NCBI RefSeq assembly: GCF_963678635.1
Contig: NC_087069.1
Coordinates: 44,532,688 to 44,596,687 of the forward strand
Length of the DNA: 64,000 bases
Direction of reading: 5' to 3'
DNA from: Symsagittifera roscoffensis
Lineage: Eukaryota > Xenacoelomorpha > Acoela > Convolutidae
Shown here piece by piece: positions 26,608 through 35,755 of this stretch. Within the stretch, counting starts at the first letter, position 1, and each line of letters starts with the position of its first letter. A model generated the notes under the pieces. The model was not told where the DNA came from. It ran no database searches and worked only from the letters and a program-made list of their open reading frames with translations. Both the position numbers and the translations under genes were made by a program.

Positions 26608-27527
26608 TGTGACATTCGACCAGAATGGCCAAAATGCAATCTCTGCAGAATTCGAATTTTTAGCAGCGAGCCTTCCGGATTGGTGATTATTAAGAACTAA
26701 GAACGTTATTGGAACGATTGACCAAACGGTGAGGGCTAGAATATTCTGCTATTTTAAAATTTCAAAATTTCGAATTATGACGTCATATTTCTGAGAAACG
26801 TCAGAAACGGCCATTTTGGCTAAAACGAGAAAGAAGAACAGAACAACATTAGTTGCGCGGACGATAAGGACGAAAATCGTGAAAAAGAACAATAGCCGAT
26901 TGCAGAAATTGCAGTGAACACTCCGGGTTGCAACTATTGTGTCGCTGCAATAGTTGCAAGGCCGTTGCAGACAACGGTGAAGGGTGGAGGACAGCCTTCC
27001 GGATTAAGAAGAAGTCAAGATTAGCGAGCTTGATCCAGCGGATTTGTCAATCCGGAGGGGTAAAGGAACCGAAACTTTTATCCTGTTACATAAACGTTTA
27101 GCTTCCTGTCATGTCCTGACTTGAATTTAATTAACATCTAGATTCATTTTGATAAGGATGAGAAGCTAGGAGTTGGGGGAAAGGGTTGATCCATCTTCGA
27201 TGGAGATGATGATTTTTATCTACTGAACAAAAACAATAGTAATATAATAAGTTGTAGCCCTGTTTTTAGGAGTGACCTCGTGGTCTGGGGATACTGAGAC
27301 CCAGCCATGAGCTCACTATTTCTGCATGTAATCTAGTTAATTTGAGTGTTTTGACCGAAGCCGAAAGCAGTAACGTTTTTGTCGACCCGATGTTAGAAAG
27401 ACCACCGAAAAGTACTGGCTTGGTAGAGACGGTGAAAAGCATGCAAAGCTCTGTTTAGACGTTAGCCAGTCGTCTTAAGACTTAGTTTTGTCTTCCGTCG
27501 ATATGTATCTTCCGGGCGAATGTTACA
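26608..27527 (+). repeat. 5' long terminal repeat (920 bp)
   Basis: It is identical in length to the 3' copy at 49625-50544 and differs from it at about 14 scattered substitutions. It opens with TGTGACA and closes with TGTTACA, the usual TG...CA ends with a short imperfect inverted repeat. As the 5' LTR it should carry the promoter and the transcription start. Visible candidate elements are a perfect CRE palindrome (26778-26785) and an AT-rich TATA-like stretch near 27238-27250. Copies of the CCTTCCGGATT / AATCCGGAGGGG motif that recurs in the leader are also present. Confidence 0.95.
26778..26785. promoter_or_regulatory. CRE-type palindrome in 5' LTR
   Basis: TGACGTCA is the exact eight-base binding palindrome of CREB/ATF bZIP factors. 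The same octamer is preserved in the 3' LTR at 49795-49802. Its position in the first fifth of the LTR suits an upstream promoter element. Binding is inferred from the motif only; a chance match of this length is possible. Confidence 0.45.
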
Positions 27528-27539
27528 TAGATGTTTTTA

Positions 27540-27557
27540 TGGCGCTCCTGGGTGTTA
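27540..27557 (+). promoter_or_regulatory. Candidate tRNA primer-binding site
   Basis: Twelve bases after the 5' LTR the sequence reads TGGCGCTCCTGGGTGTTA. Primer-binding sites begin with TGG, the complement of the CCA tail of tRNA, and this is the first TGG after the LTR. The spacing is a little long for a gypsy element. I could not assign the tRNA from memory, so the call rests on position and TGG alone. Confidence 0.45.
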
Positions 27558-30500
27558 TTCTTTTCAACATCATGACCGGCGGAACCGTTAACGAGCACTC
27601 CGCGCCGAGCAGATGCTCACATTAACGCCCTTAAGAGGCCTAAACTTCCGGGGCGGAAGGGTAGTTCGGAACGCGGAAGCCTTCGGGATTGCCGTGAATA
27701 GGTTTTTAACTTAGTTAAGACCGAAAATTCACGAACCAGGAAGGGTGGGGGGATTCGCGGTCCCGTCATTTCCTGAATGGTTTGTGACCAAAAACACTTA
27801 AAGATATATATAAAACCAAACAAAAAGAAAAACAAAAAACATAAAAGATATACGAAAAAACCAAAAACAGTAAAAAAGTAAAAAATCAGTAGAAATCATC
27901 CGCCCAGACAAGATGTGATCCGACCCCCCCGTTTGTTGTTGATAGATATATTGTTGTTACAGGCATTTATATCAGTCAGTTTTGTAGCCCGTTTGTGAGG
28001 CTTGTACTGTAGGGTTATTTGAGCATTTAGGCACGTTAATGATAAATTGCGCTCAATCCGGAAGGGTCAGCTGATTTGCGCTCAATTCGGAGGGGTCTTG
28101 GGAAGACTGATCCGGCAAGCAGTACAAGGAGCAACAAGAAGAGGCTCAACGACAACAACAATCGACTGTTGGGTATCGTTAACAAGTTTTGTATCCCTTT
28201 TGGTACAAAAAGTAAGATAATAATCTGTGGGGGGCTCGACAGTGCTGCACTGTAGTGACCCTTCACCGAACTGCGAATATCCGAGTTAAGCACCTTAATT
28301 CGGATATTAAACAAACCCGGAGGGGTAAAGTATTACTAATATTATTACTTATATAGCCTATATTAATAGTCTTATATCGTTTTTCAGTGAAAAACAACGA
28401 AAACAGACCGGTTTTTAGTGTCAAAATAGCGATATTTTGATCCCCCCACAAGTCGCGATTTTTGAGATATCGATATTTTTTCAAACAATAAAAAGCGCTA
28501 AGTTAGTGTGTTACATCGTAACTGCACTACCACAATACATAGAACCGGTTAAGTTTAGCTCGGAAGTGGTTGGAACTATTTTGGAACCAAAAACCGAATT
28601 TTCGTGATTTTTGAGAAAACGAAATAGTAAAAATTCAGAAAATTTTTTGATATTTGGGAGTTAGAACAGTAAAAATAGTTGTTCGGACAACGTCCACTAG
28701 TGAATCTACAAGTTTTAAAATCCGCTACCCGAAATCCTTCCGGGTTGCAGAGAAATCGCACTTAACGTGTTTGATTTGGTGGATTCATCAATCCGGAGGG
28801 GTACAGGTAGCATAGTTTTTCGCAAAATTTTTCAGCAAAAGCGTTTTAGATCGGGTCTTTTGCATTGAACTAGAAGAGTATAGGCCTTCTGAGCTCGGAT
28901 CAATAATTTTTAAGTCGAAAGGACCTGATTTGCGGAAAAAGTTAGGCGGAACCTATAAGAGAGAAAAATTTTTGAGTTTAGAAAAAGGACGTTTTGGTTA
29001 ATAACTTTGGAACTACTGGACATATCGAGTTGATCTTGGTACCAATAGATCAGAAATTAGCTGAGCTTACTGATAGGGACAAACGTTTTTTGGAAAAGTA
29101 AGCGTGAAAATTTTTTGAGATTGTTTTTAGCAAATTCCTCAATTTGGAAGGGTACACCCTTCACGTTTTATAAATTTCTTTTAGAAAAGCCCTTATAACC
29201 CTACTAAAAGGTGATAGCGGTTGAATAAAGTAATTTTAGGCTGTTCTAGACGAAAAGGGAAGGCTAAAGGCACAGCAAAACCTTAATCGAGCCGAAGTTA
29301 GGCGAGCGACAAGACCCTTCACCGTTAGTGTGAATTGTCAAATCCTAGAACTTCAATCCGGAAGGGTCTAGGAAAGTAGCACATACCCTTCCTAGTTAAT
29401 TGAAAGAGCAAAATTGCATCGGAGAACGTATCCGGAGGGGTATAGGTTGAAAGAAGGTAAACTCCGAAAAGCTACTTTTACAAAACCGGAGGGCTCCCAA
29501 TCCGGAGGGGTCAAAGATTTTTCAAGTTAGGAGGGGTCCGAATCCGGAGGGGTCTTATAGTTGCTAATTCGGAGGGGTCCAAATCTGGAGGGGTCTTATA
29601 TTAACTAACTCAGAGGGGTCCCAATCCGGAGGGGTCTAGATTCGATTAGTCCGGAAGGGTCCTATTTGTGCCAATCCGGAGGGTATTTTTTTTATTTTCT
29701 TATTAAAGGACTTAGGTAGACGAAAGAAAGACTAAAAAGTGAGAGGTATTAGGTTATTAGCACACAGGCTAGGTATCAGTGACTGCACTGGTAACTTGCC
29801 TTTCAATAAGAACCAGACTAAAACAAAACAGGTCCGAACTCGGATATTCGCGACACTAAGTCTAAATTAAAAAGAGCGTGATTCATTGGTGTGGATTGTA
29901 ACATAATACGTTTTTGGGAAAAGTGACTGCCCTGAGGATTTTAGTAGGTCTAGCTCGGGCAGTCCGAAGGCAGATAGGTAACACAGTACTCGGTGGGTGC
30001 AATAGACGCCCACTTGAGAAAGTTACTGCCTTCAAAGTTTTGTCTGTTTGGTGCAGCACCGAGCAGGGAAAGCTTTTTCTTTAAAAGACAGGTTCGACTA
30101 TTGTACTGCGACCGACTAAGAGTACATTACACATACGTTTTTTTTTTTCATAGAGGTATTCATATTTTGACATTAAATATATATATTTTGTTTTTTGATT
30201 TTAAATCAACATAAACTGTGCTTGAGTGGGTAGTGAGTACACTATCTTTTAAATTGACTGATAACATCATATTGTGCTAGTTTTCAAATCTTACCACCGA
30301 TAATCGGTTAGTGTTAATAAATTTTATACAAACCGTACTCTGATAACATACAGAGATTCGTGGTCACTATTTAATAGAATCTTGTGAAAATTATTGTGGT
30401 GTGTCATTATTATTGTTAATAAAACTATAAGGTCTCTAGCAATCGAGTTAAGTATAGGCATTAAAAAGTGACAAATAGAGAATGAATCTCGACAAGTCAA

Positions 30501-30628
30501 GGATACCAAAACGAGGTAATAGCTCTAGGAAATTCATACCTGAAAAGCAAAGAAAAACGTTGACCGATCCTTTTGTGGATTGAATCAAGCGATCCCGGTC
30601 CGACAAAGGGGAGACGATTTCAGGCAGA
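27558..30628 (+). other. Long untranslated leader of the retroelement
   Basis: About 3.1 kb separates the LTR from the first credible start codon at 30629. The stretch is AT-rich, has stops in all frames, and the small open frames in it (for example near 27617-27835 and 28036-28314 on the minus strand) look random. It contains A-rich tracts near 27790-27890. It also holds many copies of the motif (A)ATCCGGAGGGGT, dense at 29484-29686. Likely roles, by analogy with retroelement leaders, are packaging, dimerisation or translational control. Possible splice donors are GTAAGC at 29098 and GTAAAC near 29458. Confidence 0.7.
29484..29686 (+). repeat. Cluster of CCGGAGGGGT leader motifs
   Basis: About ten copies of a 10-14-base motif, consensus AATCCGGAGGGGTC, occur in 200 bases, often in close pairs 15-20 bases apart. 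Variants include TTCGGAGGGG, TCTGGAGGGG, CTCAGAGGGG and CCGGAAGGGT. About ten more single copies are scattered from 28055 to 29440, and both LTRs carry it in direct and inverted form (CCTTCCGGATT). The spacers do not resemble one another, so the motif itself seems to be what is conserved. The likeliest explanations are an RNA- or DNA-binding site for an element or host protein. Confidence 0.8.
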
Positions 30629-31096
30629 ATGGTTGAAACGAGAAGTCAGAAGACCTCAGAAGAGCGGAAAGAAATGTTAGAAGTGGAGGTCAATACGGAC
30701 CATGCCTTGAACGACGACCAGGAAGTGCAGGGACTGGAAGGGAGAGGCAGAAGGCTGGCGAGTGAATCTACTCCGGTAGACCAAGGCCATGATTTTGCCA
30801 CTTCCACCGGGACATTGGATCGAGAAGAGATGTCGGAACTGTCCGACATCTCAACTGAAGTAGCGGTGACGAGAAGATCTCCGACAGACAACACTATGAT
30901 GGCAGGCGGAACTGGGAAACAAACAACGTCATCATCGTTCTCAGAAAGAATGAAGAACACCTTCGGAAACATCTTCCTATTCACCATGGGAGGAGGCGCA
31001 GGGAACGAAGTTGAAACCCAGGAGGAAGAGGATGAAGAGGAGCAAGGGGATTTTGGATCTCAAGTCAGCCTCAATAGTTCAATCCAGGAGAATTAG
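30629..31096 (+). CDS. gag: Gag N-terminal segment (155 codons, ends at TAG)
   Basis: This opens with MVETRSQ, a start typical of gypsy-class Gag proteins, and is rich in Ser, Thr, Glu and Asp. Its last third has a very acidic run (residues ~128-145, mostly Glu). It ends at TAG (31094-31096). The same frame then stays open through nine codons into the main Gag ORF at 31124. The simplest reading is one gag gene cut by a single nonsense codon; a separate leader protein or programmed readthrough is possible. No enzymatic motif is present. The start was chosen because it is the first ATG after the leader and matches the Gag-like N-terminus. Confidence 0.75.
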   Translation: MVETRSQKTSEERKEMLEVEVNTDHALNDDQEVQGLEGRGRRLASESTPVDQGHDFATSTGTLDREEMSELSDISTEVAVTRRSPTDNTMMAGGTGKQTTSSSFSERMKNTFGNIFLFTMGGGAGNEVETQEEEDEEEQGDFGSQVSLNSSIQEN

Positions 31097-31123
31097 GCAT
31101 ACGTCGGAAGAGAGACTGGAACC

Positions 31124-32845
31124 ATGGACAAATTTGGTGTAGTGACAACGATAAGCAAAGAGGCAAACACACCGGGCCAGTCAAAAGACTTCGCGATTAA
31201 GACGAGTTCAGAGCCACAAACTGGAGAGAGTAGAACCAGAGGGCTAGGCAACGCGTTAGCGGATCCTGAAATAGATAATGGGAAGACGTCGAGACAGAGA
31301 GTCAAGGCCCGGATCTCGACCAGCACGAAGCTACCTGGGACCGACAGGGTTACACCGCCACTAGTGATGCCACTCGTGGATAACGGGGCAGCACTAGAAG
31401 AAGCCTTAAACAGCATAGTGGACAGTTTAGGAAAACAAAATGAACAGATGTCAATAAGAATGAGTGAACTAGAAAGGGCAGTTCACATTGAAAGAGAAAG
31501 TCTGCGGGAAGAAATAAACCGCAATAGACAAGAAGTTGGCAGGAGCGAAAAACGCTTGAAAGAAAGAACGGACGAACATATGGCGAGGAACTTGTCGCGA
31601 ATGACAAGAGAGGCGGAACAGCGAGAGTTACGCTTAAGAGACGACATTGAGAAGTTAAGAATTCAACAAGAGCAGTCTCTTGGGACTCTTGACACAAAGA
31701 TAGACGCGATGATGGAGAGGCGAACTCAGGCTATCATGGATAGGTTGGACGGGCTACTAAGCAGCAAGAGTGGACCAAAAGAAGGAGAACCGAACTCGGG
31801 AGGTCCCAGCAGGGAACCGAGGGTGAACTTCAATGAACATCAAAAGAGGAAGACGGATGGATCCACAAGAGGCAGGGGCAGTTCATCAGGCTATGCCACA
31901 AGGGGTAATGGAACATGGGGCCCGAACAGTAGAGCAAGTTCAACGGGGAACAGACAAACCTCTAACGAACGACCGACGCAAGGCACACATGCGACTGGGA
32001 GAAGTGATTCCGGCAACAGGGGGCATGCAAGCCCGAGGAGGAGTCATGTGGGCCAAGCGGGAAACGCTCACGGTGATTCGGATTGCAGGGATGCACCGCA
32101 CACAGAGCCTTCGACGAGGTGTGAGGACACTCAAGCGGGACACTCAAGGGATGCTACGGCAATGGCCACAGCATTTCAACCCCTAAACAGGTCTTTGGAG
32201 ACATTCCTGACAAGATTATCTAGAACCAATGAACGCAGTGAGAAGTCCAGAAGAGTCTTTAAGAAACCAAGATGCTACAAAGACGAATCTGATGGCTGTA
32301 TTGATACCTGGATAGAGGTAATGAAGTTGCATTTTGAGGAAGAGGACTTGTCGGAGAGACAGGAATGCAGTGCGCTCACCAGCAACTTGGAAGGGACAGC
32401 CCTGAACTGTGTCATGGCCAAGAAGCAATATCAACGTGACACTGCTGAGAAAATCTTCGAAATCTTGTTAAACCGTTTCGGATCAGGGGTGCAGGGGCAC
32501 CAGGCGATGATGCGCTTCGAGAAACGGAGGCAACGAGAAGATGAAACGATAGACAAGTTTCTCGATGATTTGGAAATGCTGAGGAGACGCAGCCAACCGG
32601 ATGAGTCAAACCGAGGGATGAACTTGGCCGTAGCCTCGAAATTTATCGATGGTGTGAAGAATGATGAACTTCGTACGATGCTAGCAACGCATTACACACC
32701 ACTATCAACCAATGCGCCAACACCGGAGGAGTTGAGGCTCAAATCAAAAGAGTATCTTTTGTTGAAACCTCCTTCAAGATCTGGATATTACAAGAACAAT
32801 TATGGTAATTTTAACAACGGACCAGCAAACCAAGGGAACAATTGA
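31124..32845 (+). CDS. gag: Gag: coiled coil, basic linker and capsid region
   Basis: This 573-residue ORF encodes the structural protein that assembles the retrotransposon particle. Residues ~88-212 are a heptad-rich, highly charged coiled coil. Residues ~213-345 are a Gly/Ser/Arg/His-rich flexible basic linker with RG dipeptides. Residues ~353-550 match the retrotransposon capsid (Retrotrans_gag) pattern, with conserved W396, a helical core around LNRFGSG, and the typical block KFLDDLEMLRR. It ends at TGA (32843-32845). The same frame reopens at once into the zinc-knuckle ORF, so the stop may be a mutation in a longer Gag or Gag-Pol. The codon after the upstream TAG is in the same frame, linking it to the 155-codon segment. 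Confidence 0.92.
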   Translation: MDKFGVVTTISKEANTPGQSKDFAIKTSSEPQTGESRTRGLGNALADPEIDNGKTSRQRVKARISTSTKLPGTDRVTPPLVMPLVDNGAALEEALNSIVDSLGKQNEQMSIRMSELERAVHIERESLREEINRNRQEVGRSEKRLKERTDEHMARNLSRMTREAEQRELRLRDDIEKLRIQQEQSLGTLDTKIDAMMERRTQAIMDRLDGLLSSKSGPKEGEPNSGGPSREPRVNFNEHQKRKTDGSTRGRGSSSGYATRGNGTWGPNSRASSTGNRQTSNERPTQGTHATGRSDSGNRGHASPRRSHVGQAGNAHGDSDCRDAPHTEPSTRCEDTQAGHSRDATAMATAFQPLNRSLETFLTRLSRTNERSEKSRRVFKKPRCYKDESDGCIDTWIEVMKLHFEEEDLSERQECSALTSNLEGTALNCVMAKKQYQRDTAEKIFEILLNRFGSGVQGHQAMMRFEKRRQREDETIDKFLDDLEMLRRRSQPDESNRGMNLAVASKFIDGVKNDELRTMLATHYTPLSTNAPTPEELRLKSKEYLLLKPPSRSGYYKNNYGNFNNGPANQGNN

Positions 32846-32863
32846 TACAAACCGAGGGATGAT

Positions 32864-33931
32864 ATGGACAAGAGACGCTCTTGTGCTAATTGCAGTTCAA
32901 CGGACCATCATGTGTCAGCATGCCCAGCTTACAAACAAGGCATGAAAGCAATAGGCTTTAGCCTCGAGGACGAAGATGCGTCAGAGTTGGACCATGAGGA
33001 TTTCATGAGAGGAGTAATTGAGAATTTTGGCCCGAGGTGTTTCTTTTGCAACTTGGAAGGTCATTTTAAATCAGATTGTCCGCAATTCTGGGATGCAGTG
33101 GCAGACATCAAGCATCCAAGACATGAAGAAGCTTTGTCAGGAGTGAAAGCCAGCAAGGCTCGACTTTTGAGTGAAGCGGAGGCACGCAGAAAGGATAAAC
33201 CTCAAGAGCTGGCGGCAAAGAAGATGCAAGCGGTAACAGAGGAGGCACGTGAGCCGGAACCAGCAACTGCGGCTGACGACTTCAAGATTGATTATAAGGC
33301 AGCCGCAAGGGATGCTCTGAATAGAGTACAACAGGAATTGGTGACCAAAGAGATCGAAAAAAAAGTGAAACTTGAACTGGAAAAAGAGAAGCTTCAGGAG
33401 CAACTGAATACCTTCGAAGAAACGGAGTTCGAAGAGACGAAAGCACCAATCAGTTTAGACATGAAACTTAAAGTGATCTCCGGTAAGAGGTTCGGCATGG
33501 TGCCGCAAGGAAGCAAGATACAGTCGATAATCTCAGTGGCTGGACATCAGGTGATCAGAAATCTGAGTGAACCATCCGAGTTCACTTTGATGCATTTGGA
33601 CACATATGCAGATTATCTGAGACAGGTGGAGCCACGCACCGAGTTGAGAGCTGTGCGAGCACTACTAACGACGGGTGGCCCTCGCATGAAGAAACTTCAT
33701 GGACGCTACCTAGAGGTCTATGGGCCGTATCAAATAATGCTGAACGTGGATGGAATCAGTATCTACACCAGGATTTATGTAACAACAGATGATGACCAAA
33801 TGGGGCAGATCTATTTGGGAGAAGAGGAACTCAAGGTCCGCAGAATAGGCCATGACGCCATGATGGAACAAGACGCAGTACACATTGGATATGAAGCAGA
33901 TGTGACAGCACATCTGCTCGACACCAACTGA
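32864..33931 (+). CDS. gag: Gag/Pol nucleocapsid segment with two CCHC zinc knuckles
   Basis: This 355-residue ORF is in the same frame as the capsid ORF. It carries two CX2CX4HX4C knuckles, at residues 7-20 (C7, C10, H15, C20) and 59-72 (C59, C62, H67, C72). These bind zinc and package RNA in retroelements. Residues ~85-195 are a Lys/Glu-rich helical stretch, probably a coiled coil. The C-terminal third (from ~200) is a globular region with GPYQIMLNVDG and GQIYLGEEEL, which may be the N-terminal part of the protease fold. It ends at TGA (33929-33931), and the frame again continues directly into the protease active-site region. No independent start signal is obvious. Confidence 0.88.
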   Translation: MDKRRSCANCSSTDHHVSACPAYKQGMKAIGFSLEDEDASELDHEDFMRGVIENFGPRCFFCNLEGHFKSDCPQFWDAVADIKHPRHEEALSGVKASKARLLSEAEARRKDKPQELAAKKMQAVTEEAREPEPATAADDFKIDYKAAARDALNRVQQELVTKEIEKKVKLELEKEKLQEQLNTFEETEFEETKAPISLDMKLKVISGKRFGMVPQGSKIQSIISVAGHQVIRNLSEPSEFTLMHLDTYADYLRQVEPRTELRAVRALLTTGGPRMKKLHGRYLEVYGPYQIMLNVDGISIYTRIYVTTDDDQMGQIYLGEEELKVRRIGHDAMMEQDAVHIGYEADVTAHLLDTN

Positions 33932-34579
33932 ACAAAAATCGGAGTCACAGGGCTTCTGGACACAGGAGCGGTAGTGAGTGTGATGCCGATAAAAACTTGG
34001 GAAAGAATGGGCTTCACGCGGGAAGATCTAATTCCAACGAATCTCCGACTGGCCGCAGCCAATCGAGGAGATATCTACGTAGCCGGAAGAACACCAATAA
34101 CGGTCCTCCACATGGGAGGACGGGATCTTTGGATGAGCTTCCTGGTGGTAGAGAATCTGGACGATGCCGACCAATTCATCTTGGGCAGAGATTTTGTCAG
34201 GAATTTTGACGTGATGATTGACTTGAACAACGGTCTGATACGGATTAGAAACCCGGACCGAAAGTATGTTAAGAGACCAATTAATAGGATAATAACAGAC
34301 GAAAACAAGGTACCAATTTTTTTGGATAGAAAAGTAAAATTACAACCAGGACAAGCTGTGGTAGCAGTTTTTAGAATGAGAAATTTGAATTCGTTAAGTG
34401 ATAGTAAACAGGTTTGCTTAGTACCGAATCCAAATAGTCAGAGTTCGGTGATTTTAGGCCGGAGCCGTAACGCGAAACGGACTGTGTGTCAGTGTGTTGT
34501 TGAACACACTGGACACCACGGTTTCAATCCAGCGTGGAAAGAAGCTTGGCTACGCTTTGCCGATGAGGACCGACTATGA
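33932..34579 (+). CDS. pol: Retroviral-type aspartic protease
   Basis: The frame continues from the nucleocapsid segment past a TGA. The active-site signature GLLDTGAVVSVMP lies at 33947-33985, with catalytic Asp at 33959-33961; that is upstream of the first ATG (33974), so an ATG-started product would lack it. The second conserved protease block, FILGRDFVRNFDV, lies near 34166-34204. The enzyme would be a homodimeric protease that cleaves the Gag-Pol polyprotein. After about 34480 this frame loses resemblance to Pol, and the match moves to the next frame, whose ORF opens at 34494. A single-base indel is therefore likely near 34440-34490. Confidence 0.88.
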   Translation, partial: TKIGVTGLLDTGAVVSVMPIKTWERMGFTREDLIPTNLRLAAANRGDIYVAGRTPITVLHMGGRDLWMSFLVVENLDDADQFILGRDFVRNFDVMIDLNNGLIRIRNPDRKYVKRPINRIITDENKVPIFLDRKVKLQPGQAVVAVFRMRNLNSLSDSKQVCLVPNPNSQSSVILGRSRNAKRTVCQCVVEHTGHHGFNPAWKEAWLRFADEDRL

Positions 34580-35105
34580 GGAGACACAAAACTTGAAGAA
34601 ATATAGTGTGAAAGACTGTCCTTATCATGCCAATAAAGATAAAATTTTAAAGAGGATTAATGAATTAAAATCTATTCATAAATTGTTTTCAATGAAATCC
34701 GAAACGGACGACGGCTTATCAAGCTGCTCGAATTTTCCGGAACGCCCCTCGTCATATGAACTAGAATCTGACAAACCGGTTTTGCCGGAGATAGAACATT
34801 TAAAAGGGAAAATAGGTGAGGGAGATTTCGAAAAATTGCGGGACCTCCTAAATCGAAACGCAGATGTATTTTCAAAACATAAGGCGGATATCGGTTGCTG
34901 CAATTTCGTCGAACACGAAATCGAACTAGAAGAGGGCGCCGTTCCCCATAGGGAAGGCGCAAGGCGAATGACGCCACACAAATCGGAAGCGTGCCGAGCG
35001 GAAATAGAAATGTTGCTTGAATACGACATGATAGAACCCTCGAAATCGCCATGGGCGAAAAAGAAAGGGGGCAGCTTAGATTTTGTTGCGACTTTCGTTA
35101 CTTGA
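34494..35105 (+). CDS. pol: Pol connector and reverse transcriptase fingers
   Basis: This ORF of 203 codons overlaps the protease ORF in another frame. Its middle part (NRNADVFSKHKADIG and VEHEIELEEGAVP) is the standard Ty3/gypsy lead-in to reverse transcriptase. It is followed by the first RT block ending EPSKSPWA near 35055. The family usually has a few more residues between that block and the Lys/Gly run, so a small deletion is likely there. A G-run at 35069-35073 is where the frame is lost. The last ~15 codons are out-of-frame noise. Only the central ~180 residues should be read as RT. Confidence 0.85.
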   Translation: MLLNTLDTTVSIQRGKKLGYALPMRTDYEETQNLKKYSVKDCPYHANKDKILKRINELKSIHKLFSMKSETDDGLSSCSNFPERPSSYELESDKPVLPEIEHLKGKIGEGDFEKLRDLLNRNADVFSKHKADIGCCNFVEHEIELEEGAVPHREGARRMTPHKSEACRAEIEMLLEYDMIEPSKSPWAKKKGGSLDFVATFVT

Positions 35106-35755
35106 ACGCGGTAACGATAAAAGATGCGTACCCGATACCGCGAATAGACGAGAGCCTATCTAAGCTTGGTGATGCCAAGTTCTTCACCACATTGGACTTA
35201 GGTTCTGCCTTCTGGCAGGTCCCTCTGCGGAAGAAGGACAGAGAGAAAACCGGATTCGCGTGCGAATTGGGATTGTACCAGTGGAAGAGGATGCCCTTCG
35301 GCTTGTGCAATGCAACGGCCACTTTTCAAAGACTGATGGCTCAGGCTTTGACGAGAGTGACCAAGAAGTACGGGAATCTCGTGATGTGTTACGTGGATGA
35401 CGTAGTCATAGCGACACCGACCCTGGAAGACCACATTGATAGGCTCGATGAGGTCTTTGGATGCATGAAAAGATCAGGATTAAAGTGCAAACCATCGAAT
35501 TGTGAAATCCTTAGGGACTCGATTAAGTACCTAGGAAGAATGGTGGATAGGCAAGGTGTGAGGCCGGACCCGGAAGCAGTGGAAGCAGTGTTGACATGGA
35601 AAGCCCCCAGAACGGACACACAGCTCATGAGCTTCCTAGGGTTTGCCAATTACTACCAAGAATTCACAAAAGGATATGCGGACAAGGTGTACCCGATGCA
35701 GAAGCTGATGCGCAACAAAGGGAAAAAGTTCGAATGGTTGCTTTCGAGAACATAA
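35051..35755 (+). CDS. pol: Reverse transcriptase palm and thumb (YVDD)
   Basis: Residue numbering is for this 234-codon ORF; the true match starts near residue 8. Conserved RT blocks are present in order: RFCCDFRYLN, the first catalytic Asp in TLDLGSAFWQ (D49), MPFGLCNATATFQ, and the catalytic YVDD box (Y114-D117). The later blocks GLKCKPSNCEI and FLGFANYYQ follow. This is RNA-dependent DNA polymerase of Ty3/gypsy type, which makes cDNA in the particle. The ORF ends in a TAA at 35753-35755, just after KKFEW, where the family continues into the RNase H connection. That part continues in the next frame from about 35737, so one frameshift separates the two. Confidence 0.95.
   Translation: MGEKERGQLRFCCDFRYLNAVTIKDAYPIPRIDESLSKLGDAKFFTTLDLGSAFWQVPLRKKDREKTGFACELGLYQWKRMPFGLCNATATFQRLMAQALTRVTKKYGNLVMCYVDDVVIATPTLEDHIDRLDEVFGCMKRSGLKCKPSNCEILRDSIKYLGRMVDRQGVRPDPEAVEAVLTWKAPRTDTQLMSFLGFANYYQEFTKGYADKVYPMQKLMRNKGKKFEWLLSRT

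Noticed and set aside
27617-28761. Minus-strand ORFs in the retroelement leader
   Set aside because: Short, no motif, rich in Phe/Leu/Ser as expected from AT-rich antisense; no support as genes.
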